This document shows positions 26,802 through 38,543 of a DNA stretch of 64,000 bases, piece after piece (position 1 is the first letter of the stretch; every line of letters starts with the position of its first letter). The translations under genes and the position numbers were made by a program. Where the stretch lies: assembly GCA_002245135.1 (NCBI GenBank), contig NGBS01000882.1, positions 62,001 to 126,000 on the forward strand, read 5' to 3'. The notes below the pieces were generated by a model, which ran no database searches, was not told the origin of the DNA, and saw nothing but the letters and a program-made list of their open reading frames with translations. The DNA is from Proteromonas lacertae (taxonomy: Eukaryota; Sar; Bigyra; Opalinata; Proteromonadidae).

Positions 26802-26900
26802 TTCCGAGTTATAATTTTTAGCTCGGCTTGGTATAATACATTGTTAACGTGTATTATAATTTGAATTTAAAAATTCAAAAATCAAAATTCAAATTTAAAA
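26802..26900. promoter_or_regulatory. 99-bp bidirectional promoter region
   Basis: The only sequence between the divergent start codons of the DNAJC21 gene and the giant coiled-coil gene, so it must hold elements for both. It contains a near-symmetric palindrome at 26833-26857 (ATAATACA, nine-base spacer, TGTATTAT) and A-rich repeats of AATTTAAAAATTC type next to the plus-strand start. The promoter role follows from position; the palindrome is visible but its function is not known. Confidence 0.5.
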
Positions 26901-29900
26901 ATGTCTGGCTTAGAAGCTGACCACAGAGTGATTATTTCCCAAGCAAAGACCATAGATGGTCTTCTTGAAGAGATAAACAAGCGTAAGACTCAGATAAAGA
27001 AGATAACAATTGAAAAGGATGAATCTTTGAAAAGATACCAAGAATTGATGAAGCAAGTTGGTAATGGTGAAAAGAGTGATTTAATCAAAGCCAATGCTGG
27101 ATTATCTAAGACTATTGATGAGTTAGAGATTAAGAATCGTCATTTAGAAAAGGAATTGAACTCTGTTACACAAGAAAGGGATGAATACAAAAAGAAGTAC
27201 GAACACGTTAGTAAACATTCATCTGAAGCCCGAAAACTCCAAGAACAGCTCGATCAACAATTAGAGCAGATTGCAGAATTAGAAGGTAAAAATATGGAGT
27301 TTACTGAAAGATGTGAAAATGCTGAAAGAGAAAATGAAGAATTATCAAGACAATTAGGTGATGCACTTGCTGAAATCGAATCTTTGAAGGATCAAATTGG
27401 TTCAAATGCTGAAAATGATGCTAAACATATAGCAGCAGAAACTGTTACCTTGAAAGAAACCCTCAAAGAACAATTAAGCGAAATCTCAACTTTGGAAGAT
27501 GAGGTTAGAAGCTTAAGTGATGAATTAGTAAGTGTTCAAGCCATTAGAGAAGAAATTGAGAAAGATAAGAATGAATTCTATGAAAATCTGCAAGATCGAG
27601 AAAAACAGTTGGAAGAGCTGAAAGAAAAGTATTCTCAACTTGACAATCAGAACAATGGATTGAAATCTGAGATTGACAATCTGCACAAAGATATTGATAC
27701 ATTACAAGAAGAAAGAGTATCATATGATGAAAAAATTGAAGAATTAAAGCTACAAATTGATGATTTAAGTAAAGGAGGAGATGAAGTAGAATACTTAAAG
27801 AGTCAAAATGAAGAGATGCAAAGTAGAAATGGGGACTTAGAAAGAGAAATTGGAGATTTAGAGAAAGACTTAGAAAGATTTTCTAAGTTGCAAGAAGAGA
27901 ATGATAGATTAACAACACAACTATCAGAATTAGAATCAACACTAGAAAGAATGAGTGATGATATAAACAAAGCAAATCAAGAGAATGAAGAGAAAGAAAA
28001 TATTATAAAAGACTTAGAAAATGAAAAGAAGAGTGTTGAAGAAGAATATGTAAGATTATTGAAAGAAAAAGATGATGAAATACAAAGTAAAGATGGTAGA
28101 ATCAAAGAATTAGAGAATGAAGTAGAAGAATTAAAGAATGAAATAGATAATTTGAATAAAGGAATAGTTCAATTAGAGAATGAATCATCTGAAATTACTA
28201 AGGAAAGAGATGATATAAAATCACAATTGGATGATGAAGAAGAAAGAATCAATGAATTAGAAAACAACAAAAATGAGTTAGAAAATCAAATAAATCAGTT
28301 GAAACAAAGTATTGAAAATGATTCAGAAAAACATATTAAAGATTTGGATGAATTAAAGAATGAATTAGAAAACCAATATAATGCCATTATTAATGATAAT
28401 AAGAAAGAATATGAGATTAAAGTAGAAGAATTGAATCAAAAGCTTGAAGAGACAAACCTTGAATCACAATCTACAATTAATGAAATGAAACAAGAATTAG
28501 AGAAAGTAACTAGTGAAGCTGAAGAATACAAAGATAAACTATCGCTGGTAGATAGTGAAAAAGGAAATATATCTGAAGAATTAACCAATAAAATCAACGA
28601 ATTAAACAATGAAATTGAAGAAATGAAAAGAGAAAAAGAAGAAGAGGAGAATAATATAAATGAATTAAACAACAAAATATCTGAATTAGAGAATGAATTA
28701 GAAGAAAAAACGCTGAGTATTGAAGAAATGAAATGTACAGTTGAAGAGAAAGATACTCAAATAGAAGAAATGAGTAAAGAAATTGATGAGAATAAAGAAA
28801 CAATTGAAGAAATGAAGAAAGAAAAAGATGATAAAGTGAATGAATTGAATCAAGAAATAGATAATCTAAATTCATTATTAGATGAAAAAGAAAGAGAATT
28901 ATCAAATGAGAGAGAAGTAAAATCCATGTTAGATAATGAAAAATTGAATTTGAATGATGAACTATCATCTCAACTAAACAAGATCAGTGAATTGGAGAAA
29001 GAAATAGAAGAAAAGAACAACATATTAGAAGAGAAAGATATAATAATTGGCAATCAAAGTAATGATTTGGATGAAATAAAGAAATTAAAAGAAGAAAACG
29101 AGAATGAATTAAATAATAAGATCAAAGAACTAGATAATGAGATAAGTGAAAACCAAAACAGTTTATCATTATTAAATGAAGAATTAGAAAGATTAAATGG
29201 TGAATTGAATGAAATAAAGATCAACAATGAAGAAATGAAGCTAAATATCGAAGAAAAAGATTTAACAATAGAAAATCAATCAAAAGATATTGATGAGATG
29301 AAGAGAGATATAGAAGAGAAAGAAAATCATATTAATGAACTAACTAACAAAATATCTGAACTAGAAAATGAAATTAATGAAAATCAAAACAACTTATCAT
29401 CATTAAATGAAGAATTAGAAAGAGTAAATGGTGAAATGAATAAGAGAGAAGAAGAAATGAAAATAACAATGGATGAAAAAGATAATGAGAATAACAACAA
29501 CTTATTATTATTAAATGGAGAAATAGAGAAATTAACTAATCAATTACATGAGAAGGAACATATATCTGAGAGTTCTAAAGCTGAATTAGAGAAAGAAATC
29601 GAAGAAATGAATTTTAGTATTGAAGAATTAAAAGCTTCATTAGAAGAAAAAGAAATAATGTTAGAGAGTCAATCAAATGATATAAACCAATTAAAAACTG
29701 AAAAAGAAGAAAAAGAAGCAATACTTCAAGAGAAAGTCAATGATTTAGAGTGTAAACAATTGTTATTAGAAAGTACAAAGAGTGAATTAGAAAATGAATT
29801 AGTTGAAATAAAGAAAGTAATGGAAGAAAAGGAGATTGAAAATAACAATAATTTGGAAGTATTAAATGGTGAAATTGAAAGATTAAACAATGAGTTAAAT

Positions 29901-32900
29901 GACAAAATGGAAGTAATTCAAAGTAAAGATAATGAATTGGATGAAATAAACAAAGAAATTGATAATTTATCAAATGAATTAAATCAAAAGATTGATAATT
30001 TGAATAGTATTATTGAAGAAAAGAGTTTGAATATTGAAGAATTAAAGAATGCAGCTGAAGAAAAGGAGGTGATAATTGGAAATCAATCAAGTGATATTGA
30101 AGAAATGAAAAAAGAAATAGAAGAGAAAAACAGTCAATTAACTGAAATGAATAACAAAATATGTGAATTAGAGAATGAGATAAATGAAAATCAAAACAAT
30201 TTATCTTCCTTAAATGAAGAATTGGTAAAGATTACAAATGAAAAAGACGAATTATCAAATGAATTAGAAGAAATGAAGCTGAATAATGAAGAAATGAGAT
30301 TGAATATAGAAGAGAAAGAAGTGATAATTGGAAATCAATCAAATGATATAGAATGTATAAAGAAAGAAAAAGAAGATAAAGTGAATGAATTGAATCAAGA
30401 AATAGATAATCTAAATTCATTATTAGATGAAAAAGAAAGAGAATTATCAAATGAGAGAGAAGTAAAATCCATGTTAGATAATGAAAAATTGAATTTGAAT
30501 GATGAACTATCATCTCAACTAAACAAGATCAGTGAATTGGAGAAAGAAATAGATGAAAAGAACAATACAATCGATGAAATAGAAAGAAATAAAAATGAAT
30601 TAAATGAAGAATTAAACCGATTAAATGGTGTATTAGAAGAAATAAAATTGAACAATGATGAAATGAAACTATCACTGGAAGAGAAGGATGTGATAATTGG
30701 TAATCAATCAAGTGATATTGAAGAAATGAGAAAAGATAAAGAAGAGAAAAACAACCATATTAATGAATTAAACAATAGAATACGCGAATTGGAGAATGAA
30801 ATCAATGAAAATCAAAACAATTTATCATTACTAAATGGAGAATTAGAAAGAATAAATGGTGAATTGAATAATAAATCCTCAATTTTAGAAAATACAACAA
30901 ACGAATTAAACAATATGATACAATCAAATGAAGAATTAAAACATCATTTAAGTGAATCAGAAGATAAAATATCTCAATTACAAGTAGCTAATGAAGAAAC
31001 AAAGATATATAGTGAACAACAGAATATACAACATCAACAACAACTTGATGAAAGAAATAACACAATAGATATGATAAAGAATCAATTATCATCTTTAGAA
31101 TCACAACTATCCAATATATCAAAGGAAAATGAACAGATTACTAATGAATTAAATAGATCAGTTGATGAGAATATTGAATTAAAGAATATGAATAACTCTT
31201 TAAATAATAAGATTGAAGAAATATCTCAAAAGTTACAAATGGTAGAAAATCAAAATGAAGAGTTGAATAATGAAATATCAAAACTGAATGTAGAAATGAA
31301 AGAGAAAGAGTTAAAGATTGATGAATTAGGATTAGAATCTGATGAACAGATTAACATATTACAATCAAAAATACAAGGCTTAACAGATGAAAAGAACACT
31401 GTTATAATGGAAATGAATGAAAAAGAAAATAGAATGGCTAAAGCAATAGAAGAATTAAAGAGTTCAATTGAAGAAAAGGAGGTGATAATTGGAAATCAAT
31501 CAAGTGATATTGAAGAAATGAAAAAAGAAATAGAAGAGAAAAACAGTCAATTAACTGAAATGAATAACAAAATATGTGAATTAGAGAATGAGATAAATGA
31601 AAATCAAAACAATTTATCTTCCTTAAATGAAGAATTGGTAAAGATTACAAATGAAAAAGACGAATTATCAAATGAATTAGAAGAAATGAAGTTAAATAAT
31701 GAAGAAATGAGATTGAATATAGAAGAGAAAGAAGTGATAATTGGAAATCAATCAAATGATATAGAATGTATAAAGAAAGAAAAAGAAGATAAAGTGAATG
31801 AATTGAATCAAGAAATAGATAATCTAAATTCATTATTAGATGAAAAAGAAAGAGAATTATCAAATGAGAGAGAAGTAAAATCCATGTTAGATAATGAAAA
31901 ATTGAATTTGAATGATGAACTATCATCTCAACTAAACAAGATCAGTGAATTGGAGAAAGAAATAGAAGAAAAGAACAACATATTAGAAGAGAAAGATATA
32001 ATAATTGGCAATCAAAGTAATGATTTGGATGAAATAAAGAAATTAAAAGAAGAAAACGAGAATGAATTAAATAATAAGATCAAAGAACTAGATAATGAGA
32101 TAAGTGAAAACCAAAACAGTTTATCATTATTAAATGAAGAATTAGAAAGATTAAATGGTGAATTGAATGATAAAGAAGACGAAATGAAGAGAGAAAAAGA
32201 AGAGAAAAACAATCGTATAAACGAATTAACCAATAGAGCAAATGAACTAAGTAATGAATTAGAAGAAATGAAGTTAAATAATGAAGAAATGAGATTGAAT
32301 ATAGAAGAGAAAGAGAATCAATTAACAGAATTAAATGAAGAATTGTCAAAACAAACTTCTGAATTAAACAATAAAGTAACTGATTTACACTCACAATTAG
32401 AAGAAAGCAACAACAACATAAGTTTATTGAATAAAGAATTAGATAGAGTAAATGGAGAAATGATTAAGAAAGAAGAAGAAAATGAAAAAATGAGAAATGA
32501 AATTGTCGATATGAAGTTGAATATTGAAGAATTAAAGAACACTATTGAAGAAAAGGAGGTGATAATTGGTAATGAATCAAGTGATATTGAAGAAATGAAG
32601 AAAGAAATAGAAGAGAAAAACAGTCAAATGAATAGTTTAAACAACAAAATATCAGAATTAGAAAATGAGATAAATGATAATCATAAATCCATTGACGATT
32701 TACAATTATCATTAGATAAAGAAACAACTGAATGTAATGACTTAAACAACCAAATCAGTAACTTAGAAAATGAAATTAAACTATTAAATCAAAAGATACA
32801 ATCCAATGATCAAATGCATCAAAGAGAAATGAATCAAAAATCACAAACACATCAATATGATATAGATAATCTGACCAATGAAAATGAGCAATTGACAAGC

Positions 32901-35900
32901 CAAATTAAATCACTACAAGATAAGATTGATTCATATTTAGATAAAATAAAGACTTTAAGAAATGATAATATGAAGATTAATAATGAATTAGAAGAAAAGA
33001 AACTTGAAATAGAAGAAAAAGAAGAAGAAATGCAACAAATAATGAAAGAAAAAAATACCTTAGAAATGAAAGTAAAGAGTTTAGAAAAAGACAAAGAAGA
33101 ATTAACAATGAAATTAGATTCAGAAATGGAGAGTAAATCATTATTAGATTGTGATGTAGATAGTTTATCAAAACAAGTAACAAATCTTATAGAATCTGTA
33201 AAACAATCTCAAAGTGAAAATGAGAAATTAAAGAATGAATTAGAAGAGAAAATATCTGAAAATGAAAAGATTATCAATGAAAAGAATCAATTGGAAGAAG
33301 AAAGTGTTGAACAGAATAATGAAAATACAATGAAAATAGAAGCATTAAACAAAGCAATTAAAGAAAATGGAGAAGTAATATCTCAACTACAAGAGAAGAT
33401 TGAAAAGTATGAAAATGAGATAAAAGAATTAGAAGAAAAGAATAATAGTTTAGAAACTTCAATTCAACAGAAAAATGAAGAAAATGAAGTAGTGATGAAT
33501 GAAAAGAAAGAAATAGAAAATAAAGTATCTGAATTGAATGGTATTATTGATGAAATGACTGCTTTAACAGAAGAAAAAGAAGTAGAAAATAACAACAACT
33601 TATTACTATTAAACCAAGAAATTGAAAGATTAACAAATGAATTGAGTGATAAAACAGCAACAATAGAGAATAAAGATAATCAAATAGAAGAAATGAATAA
33701 AGAAAAAGAAATAATATCAACTGAATTAAACAATAGAATAAATGAATTAGAAAGTGAAATTAGTAATATGGAAACTACAATCAACTCATTAGAAGAAGAA
33801 TTAAAGGATAAAAACTATTATATTAACACTGAAATGATGAATAATGAAGATGAAAGAATGAATATGATCAATTCTATTAACAAACAAAATGAAGAAATAA
33901 AATCATTAAACAATGAAATAGAAGAATCAACTCACACTATTAATACTCAAAATGAGGAAATTATCAAGAAGAATATGGAAATTGAATCAAATCAAATGAA
34001 TATTGAAGAATTATTACAACAAATAACATCACAAAATGAAAGAATAACTAATCTAAATGAGGAAATATCTCAATTAGAAGAATCAAATAAACAACAAAAA
34101 GAAGAATTTGATGAAAAATCAACATATCTAAATGAAGTGGCAGCTGATTTAAAAGATAAATTACAATTAAAAATGAATGAAAATGATGAATTGCAAAGCA
34201 AATATGATGTATTAATAGAAGATATGAATGAAATAAAAACAGAATTAAGCAATAAAGTTGAACACCAAGATAAGACAATGCAGGAATTACAAGATAATAT
34301 ATTATCATATCAACATGATATTACTAGTAGAAATAATGAAATCAATGAACTAACAGATAGATTTAATGATTTACAAAAGAGACATAATGATTTATTAATC
34401 AATAAAGATAAGATTGATAATTTATTAAATACAGTTAGTGATAAGAATGAAGCATTAATGAACCAATTAAATATGAGTGAAATGAAATATGAAGATGATA
34501 CAACATATTTATCTAATGAAATAAGTAAACTAAACAACCAATTAAATCAAAAGGATTATGAATATAATGAGAATAAAGAAAGTATGGAAAATGAGATAAA
34601 TATGTTAAAAAATGAAATATTAGAATTAACAAACAATAATAATGAGGTGAATAATGATAATAATATGAAATCTGAACAAATTGGTATGTTGATAAACGAT
34701 ATTGAATCACAAAGAGCAGAATATCAATCAATAGTAGAAGAAAAACAAATCAAATTAAACAATGCAAGAGAAGAAATATTCAATTTAGAATCATTAAATG
34801 AAAAATTAAAAGAAGAAAAGAAAGAATTAGAATCACAAATCTCACAATTAGCAAATACAAATGATGAAATGAAACTTGCTAATGAAGAATTAGAAAATAA
34901 AATAAATGAAATTAAAATACAAGATGAAGAAGAAACTTCAAATAAATTGAAGTCTTTAATAGACTCTCAGAATGCAAGACAATATGAATTAATGGGAGAA
35001 ATAGTAAACAAATCAAATGAAATAATCAATTTGCAGCTAGAAAAAGATGAATATAAATCCAAAATAGAAATACAAAGTGAAAGAATCAACCAATTAGAAA
35101 TGATGAGAGAAGATGAATTACCATATTATGAATCATGTCTAATATTATTAAGCAAAGAATTATCAGAGAATGAAAACTCAATTGATGAATTAACTAAAGA
35201 GAAATACAGTTTAGAACAAGATTTGATATTATTGAACCAAGTATTAGAGAATAGAGAAAAAGAATTAAATGAAATGAGTGAATTGAAATGTAATGAAGAA
35301 CAGAATTATATGACTTTATTAAATAACAAAGAAATAGAAATTAATAACTTAAAGCAAATGATCAATCAATTAGAATCATCTAATAATGATAAAGATACAA
35401 TAATAACATCATATGGTACAAATAATAAACTAATAACTGGTGATGCAATAACTTTACATCTTGATCTTAATAAATATAGAAATATGAATAATAATGGTAA
35501 TGATTTATCAGCTGTTATGGTTGGTGAAGGTTTACCTGATAATAATGATAGTTTAACTGATTTATATAGTTATTATAGTTCAATGTTTATGTCAGTAGAT
35601 GGTATGAACAACAGTGTTAACTTGATGGATAATTTACACTTAAATTATAATATTAAAACCTATCCAATAGTAAATAGCATATATGATTATAGTAATACAA
35701 TAACTATGAATGAAAATGTCAATATTATTGAGAACAATAACAGTAAATGCATTATAACATCATCATCAGATAATATGATTAGTATTATACCAAATATCGC
35801 ATCATTTACAACAATTAGTGATAATATAATTGATATGATGGATGAATCAATAGATAAACTATACAACAAATTAGAAATATCCTTACAGATGAAAGAAACT

Positions 35901-36341
35901 GAGAAAGAAGTATTAATTGATGAAATAGATGAATTAGAAAATAATAAACAAACATTATTATATGATATTGAATTAAGAAAGAATGAAAATCAAAAGATAT
36001 TATCAGATACAACAGAATTAGAAACATTGAAAGAAGAATTATTGGATAATGTTAATAGCATGACTGAAAAGATTGAAAATTATAAAAATGAAGTTAAAGA
36101 TTTAACAGATAAGAAGGAAAAGTTATTGGCCGAAACAAATTTAGCTGCTTTTATTGAAAAGGTGAGAAAACAAAACGAATTGATTAATTTGTTGAAAGGA
36201 AAGTTAGTCAAATTATATAATAATTATTATAAATCAACAACATCACCATTAGCATCAACATCACCAGCAATGATTTCTGAGTTAAACAAAGAAAACATTC
36301 TTCCAATAATGACTGGTGATATACCTGTAGAACCACTGTAA
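26901..36341 (+). CDS. Giant 3146-residue coiled-coil protein with recent internal duplications
   Basis: A single exon of 9.4 kb. From about residue 10 to 2830 it is an almost unbroken heptad-rich coiled coil of Glu, Asn, Lys, Leu and Ile, without a motor head or other globular domain. Residues about 2835-2980 break the coil with a Gly/Asn/Tyr/Ser-rich, more hydrophobic segment. A further coiled coil and a short tail ending IPVEPL follow. The general look is that of golgin, kinesin-binding or centrosomal tethers, but Leu/Glu periodicity alone cannot identify a function. Large internal repeats such as EEKEVIIGNQSSDIEEMKK recur nearly unchanged (see the repeat entries). No intron is seen, unusual for this window, which may reflect an origin by internal tandem duplication. 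Confidence 0.85.
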   Translation: MSGLEADHRVIISQAKTIDGLLEEINKRKTQIKKITIEKDESLKRYQELMKQVGNGEKSDLIKANAGLSKTIDELEIKNRHLEKELNSVTQERDEYKKKYEHVSKHSSEARKLQEQLDQQLEQIAELEGKNMEFTERCENAERENEELSRQLGDALAEIESLKDQIGSNAENDAKHIAAETVTLKETLKEQLSEISTLEDEVRSLSDELVSVQAIREEIEKDKNEFYENLQDREKQLEELKEKYSQLDNQNNGLKSEIDNLHKDIDTLQEERVSYDEKIEELKLQIDDLSKGGDEVEYLKSQNEEMQSRNGDLEREIGDLEKDLERFSKLQEENDRLTTQLSELESTLERMSDDINKANQENEEKENIIKDLENEKKSVEEEYVRLLKEKDDEIQSKDGRIKELENEVEELKNEIDNLNKGIVQLENESSEITKERDDIKSQLDDEEERINELENNKNELENQINQLKQSIENDSEKHIKDLDELKNELENQYNAIINDNKKEYEIKVEELNQKLEETNLESQSTINEMKQELEKVTSEAEEYKDKLSLVDSEKGNISEELTNKINELNNEIEEMKREKEEEENNINELNNKISELENELEEKTLSIEEMKCTVEEKDTQIEEMSKEIDENKETIEEMKKEKDDKVNELNQEIDNLNSLLDEKERELSNEREVKSMLDNEKLNLNDELSSQLNKISELEKEIEEKNNILEEKDIIIGNQSNDLDEIKKLKEENENELNNKIKELDNEISENQNSLSLLNEELERLNGELNEIKINNEEMKLNIEEKDLTIENQSKDIDEMKRDIEEKENHINELTNKISELENEINENQNNLSSLNEELERVNGEMNKREEEMKITMDEKDNENNNNLLLLNGEIEKLTNQLHEKEHISESSKAELEKEIEEMNFSIEELKASLEEKEIMLESQSNDINQLKTEKEEKEAILQEKVNDLECKQLLLESTKSELENELVEIKKVMEEKEIENNNNLEVLNGEIERLNNELNDKMEVIQSKDNELDEINKEIDNLSNELNQKIDNLNSIIEEKSLNIEELKNAAEEKEVIIGNQSSDIEEMKKEIEEKNSQLTEMNNKICELENEINENQNNLSSLNEELVKITNEKDELSNELEEMKLNNEEMRLNIEEKEVIIGNQSNDIECIKKEKEDKVNELNQEIDNLNSLLDEKERELSNEREVKSMLDNEKLNLNDELSSQLNKISELEKEIDEKNNTIDEIERNKNELNEELNRLNGVLEEIKLNNDEMKLSLEEKDVIIGNQSSDIEEMRKDKEEKNNHINELNNRIRELENEINENQNNLSLLNGELERINGELNNKSSILENTTNELNNMIQSNEELKHHLSESEDKISQLQVANEETKIYSEQQNIQHQQQLDERNNTIDMIKNQLSSLESQLSNISKENEQITNELNRSVDENIELKNMNNSLNNKIEEISQKLQMVENQNEELNNEISKLNVEMKEKELKIDELGLESDEQINILQSKIQGLTDEKNTVIMEMNEKENRMAKAIEELKSSIEEKEVIIGNQSSDIEEMKKEIEEKNSQLTEMNNKICELENEINENQNNLSSLNEELVKITNEKDELSNELEEMKLNNEEMRLNIEEKEVIIGNQSNDIECIKKEKEDKVNELNQEIDNLNSLLDEKERELSNEREVKSMLDNEKLNLNDELSSQLNKISELEKEIEEKNNILEEKDIIIGNQSNDLDEIKKLKEENENELNNKIKELDNEISENQNSLSLLNEELERLNGELNDKEDEMKREKEEKNNRINELTNRANELSNELEEMKLNNEEMRLNIEEKENQLTELNEELSKQTSELNNKVTDLHSQLEESNNNISLLNKELDRVNGEMIKKEEENEKMRNEIVDMKLNIEELKNTIEEKEVIIGNESSDIEEMKKEIEEKNSQMNSLNNKISELENEINDNHKSIDDLQLSLDKETTECNDLNNQISNLENEIKLLNQKIQSNDQMHQREMNQKSQTHQYDIDNLTNENEQLTSQIKSLQDKIDSYLDKIKTLRNDNMKINNELEEKKLEIEEKEEEMQQIMKEKNTLEMKVKSLEKDKEELTMKLDSEMESKSLLDCDVDSLSKQVTNLIESVKQSQSENEKLKNELEEKISENEKIINEKNQLEEESVEQNNENTMKIEALNKAIKENGEVISQLQEKIEKYENEIKELEEKNNSLETSIQQKNEENEVVMNEKKEIENKVSELNGIIDEMTALTEEKEVENNNNLLLLNQEIERLTNELSDKTATIENKDNQIEEMNKEKEIISTELNNRINELESEISNMETTINSLEEELKDKNYYINTEMMNNEDERMNMINSINKQNEEIKSLNNEIEESTHTINTQNEEIIKKNMEIESNQMNIEELLQQITSQNERITNLNEEISQLEESNKQQKEEFDEKSTYLNEVAADLKDKLQLKMNENDELQSKYDVLIEDMNEIKTELSNKVEHQDKTMQELQDNILSYQHDITSRNNEINELTDRFNDLQKRHNDLLINKDKIDNLLNTVSDKNEALMNQLNMSEMKYEDDTTYLSNEISKLNNQLNQKDYEYNENKESMENEINMLKNEILELTNNNNEVNNDNNMKSEQIGMLINDIESQRAEYQSIVEEKQIKLNNAREEIFNLESLNEKLKEEKKELESQISQLANTNDEMKLANEELENKINEIKIQDEEETSNKLKSLIDSQNARQYELMGEIVNKSNEIINLQLEKDEYKSKIEIQSERINQLEMMREDELPYYESCLILLSKELSENENSIDELTKEKYSLEQDLILLNQVLENREKELNEMSELKCNEEQNYMTLLNNKEIEINNLKQMINQLESSNNDKDTIITSYGTNNKLITGDAITLHLDLNKYRNMNNNGNDLSAVMVGEGLPDNNDSLTDLYSYYSSMFMSVDGMNNSVNLMDNLHLNYNIKTYPIVNSIYDYSNTITMNENVNIIENNNSKCIITSSSDNMISIIPNIASFTTISDNIIDMMDESIDKLYNKLEISLQMKETEKEVLIDEIDELENNKQTLLYDIELRKNENQKILSDTTELETLKEELLDNVNSMTEKIENYKNEVKDLTDKKEKLLAETNLAAFIEKVRKQNELINLLKGKLVKLYNNYYKSTTSPLASTSPAMISELNKENILPIMTGDIPVEPL
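28821..29211 (+). repeat. Internal duplication A, copy 1
   Basis: About 391 nt inside the coiled-coil gene that recur nearly base for base at 31778-32168. The first 190 nt also occur at 30366-30553. All copies are in the same frame. Confidence 0.85.
30056..30553 (+). repeat. Internal duplication B, copy 1
   Basis: 498 nt that recur at 31469-31966 with only two base differences that I could find (GCTGAAT against GTTAAAT near 30275). The duplication is therefore very recent or kept alike by gene conversion. Confidence 0.88.
31469..32168 (+). repeat. Internal duplication, mosaic third block
   Basis: The first 498 nt equal block B (30056-30553). From 31778 onward the sequence also equals block A (28821-29211) and follows A past the point where B diverges. 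The segment is a mosaic of the two earlier blocks, as expected from unequal crossing-over. Confidence 0.85.
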
Positions 36342-36484
36342 ATTGTTTCGTCTTTATAGAATTAAATGTTGTAATTTATAAATTTTATAATATTTTTGTT
36401 TGGTTTATGAAATATTATAACAAATTGCATATAGGCTTGATTCTTATTTTGGTAAGCTTGATGATTTTTGGCTGTTTTGTTTAG

Positions 36485-38400
36485 ATGAGCTTATCTGATG
36501 TATTATTTAAGATATAACTATGATAGAATCTATTCTTGGATTATTATTTGCAGAAATGGAAGATGTATGTGATAGAAAGAAAGGCTAATTCTAGAAAAGT
36601 GAGTATAATAGAGAATTATCGAGATTCACGTGTAATAAAGAAATATTTTGATTTATGGAAAAGTAAAAAAGGAACAGTTGTTGAAAAAAAAGAAATATAC
36701 GCCGATGCTTTCAGAGAAAGGGTTTTGTACATACGTTACTTTCATAAATGGCAAGAATATAAAGAACAGAATAAAAATAATGAGTATATATAACTGCATT
36801 TTCTATTTTCTTAGTAACTACTTTCCAATTCCATTTGTCAGATTATATTACAACCAATGGAAAATATATATAGCTCTCAGACATGAAAAAGAATATAATG
36901 AGAAAGTAGTTGTTAATTATTATAGGAATTATAAATTAAGGCAATATTTACATAATTTATATAATAAAATGGAAAAAAGAAGATCAAATAACGAGTTAAA
37001 CAAATCTTATACAAAACACTTCCTTAAAAATCACTCATATTATTCTAAAAAGAGATTTATAAGGTATTTAAAAGAAAGATTGGAGTTATCAAAAAAGATT
37101 AATATAATAACAATAAAACACTATTATTTAGTATAAATATTGGATATTTTATACATAGATAAAAAGTAAAATATTATTAGAATGGTATAGAATAACTCAA
37201 TTACTGAAGAATGAAAGGATAAACAATGAAGTTAAAGCAGATAAGTTTATAAAGAAAAAGAATATAATTATAATGGAAAATGTGTTTTATATGTGGATGG
37301 ATTACTATAGAAACAGAATATGTGAAAAACATAAAAGAATTGAAGCAATTCGTCACTATCAAACAAAAATAATGAAAAAAATATTATATGTATGGAAAAG
37401 AGAGGTGTATAAAGTAAGAAGAAATAGAATAGGAAAAGCAATTCTTCAAGGTAAAAAGATTCGTAGATTATTACAGAGTTGGTTGAAATAGTATATTATT
37501 ATATTCTATTTTTTATTATTATATATAAATAGTGCAAAACTAAAGAGAATTGAAAGAGAAGAAAGACAAAAAGAAAGAGAAGATTTAGAATATCATTATG
37601 AAAAGAGTCTCAAGAGAAGGTGTTTTATCAATTGGAAATTATTATGTGTAGCAGAATTAACTTCAAAAGAATGTACAGAAAAAGCATTAATAATCCATAG
37701 GAATCTTTATCAACAGAAAGGATGTATGTTGATATATTTATATCACGAAAAAGAAATGGAAAAAGAGATTAAATTGTTTATGAATAATGAAAAGAAGAGA
37801 ATAGATTATAATGAACATAAATACGCCTTAGCAGTAAAATATGCTAAAATATGGATAATGAAAAGTAAAATAAGAAGAAAAAGAAGAAATAATATTGAAA
37901 ATGATTATGGTAATGTATTTAATGGTGAGTATAAGAATGTTGTAAGAAACAGTCCAATTCTAAATCATTTGAATGGATATAATGACTTCTATAATAACTA
38001 TAATGATAATATATGTCAATCAAATCATCCTTTTGATTATCATCCTGCAGTTAGACAATATACTCCTTGTAGATTATCTAACCCATATAAATTCAACATA
38101 CTTCCAAAACTGTCTAGAAGAAATGTTGCTGAAGAAAATGACGATGATAATAATGAAGTAAAATATGATGTGATCGATGAAGATGTTAGGAAAGCTTTAT
38201 TGTTGTTATGGAAAGAGAAAATAGATGAATATGATAAAATACAGTCAGAATTAGCTAAATTAAATAATAAATATCTAAATGATAAAGAAAGACTTAGATA
38301 TGAAAGATTAAAGAAAAAGAAAAGAGAATATGAAGAATGGGTTAAAAAGAAAGAAAGAATAATATATCAAATAAAAAGAGATATAAAAAGTGAGTTATAG
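36485..38400 (+). CDS. SFI1-like centrin-binding repeat protein
   Basis: Five exons: 36485-36499, 36527-36783, 36815-37130, 37159-37490 and 37533-38400. Introns are 27, 31, 28 and 42 nt; 595 residues. The body has spaced repeats with a conserved Trp in a hydrophobic/basic helix: YLQKWKMY, YFHKWQEY, YYNQWKIY, FYMWMDYY, ILYVWKRE and FINWKLL. This is the SFI1 centrin-binding pattern. SFI1 forms long helices coated with centrin in the spindle-pole-body half bridge or centriole. The C-terminal 200 residues are less regular and end in a charged coiled coil. An extra upstream exon from 36407 with a GTAAGC donor is also in frame, so the N-terminus is uncertain by about 26 residues. Confidence 0.75.
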
Positions 38401-38543
38401 AGTATAATTTATGTTTTTTTGTTTTTTAATACTTTTTTTCCCCACTTTTTTTATTTTTAAATATAATCTATTATAATAATTATTATACCTCAAAAACTAT
38501 TAAGATTAGTATTAAAAAGCATTTAAATTTATATTGTCATTAT

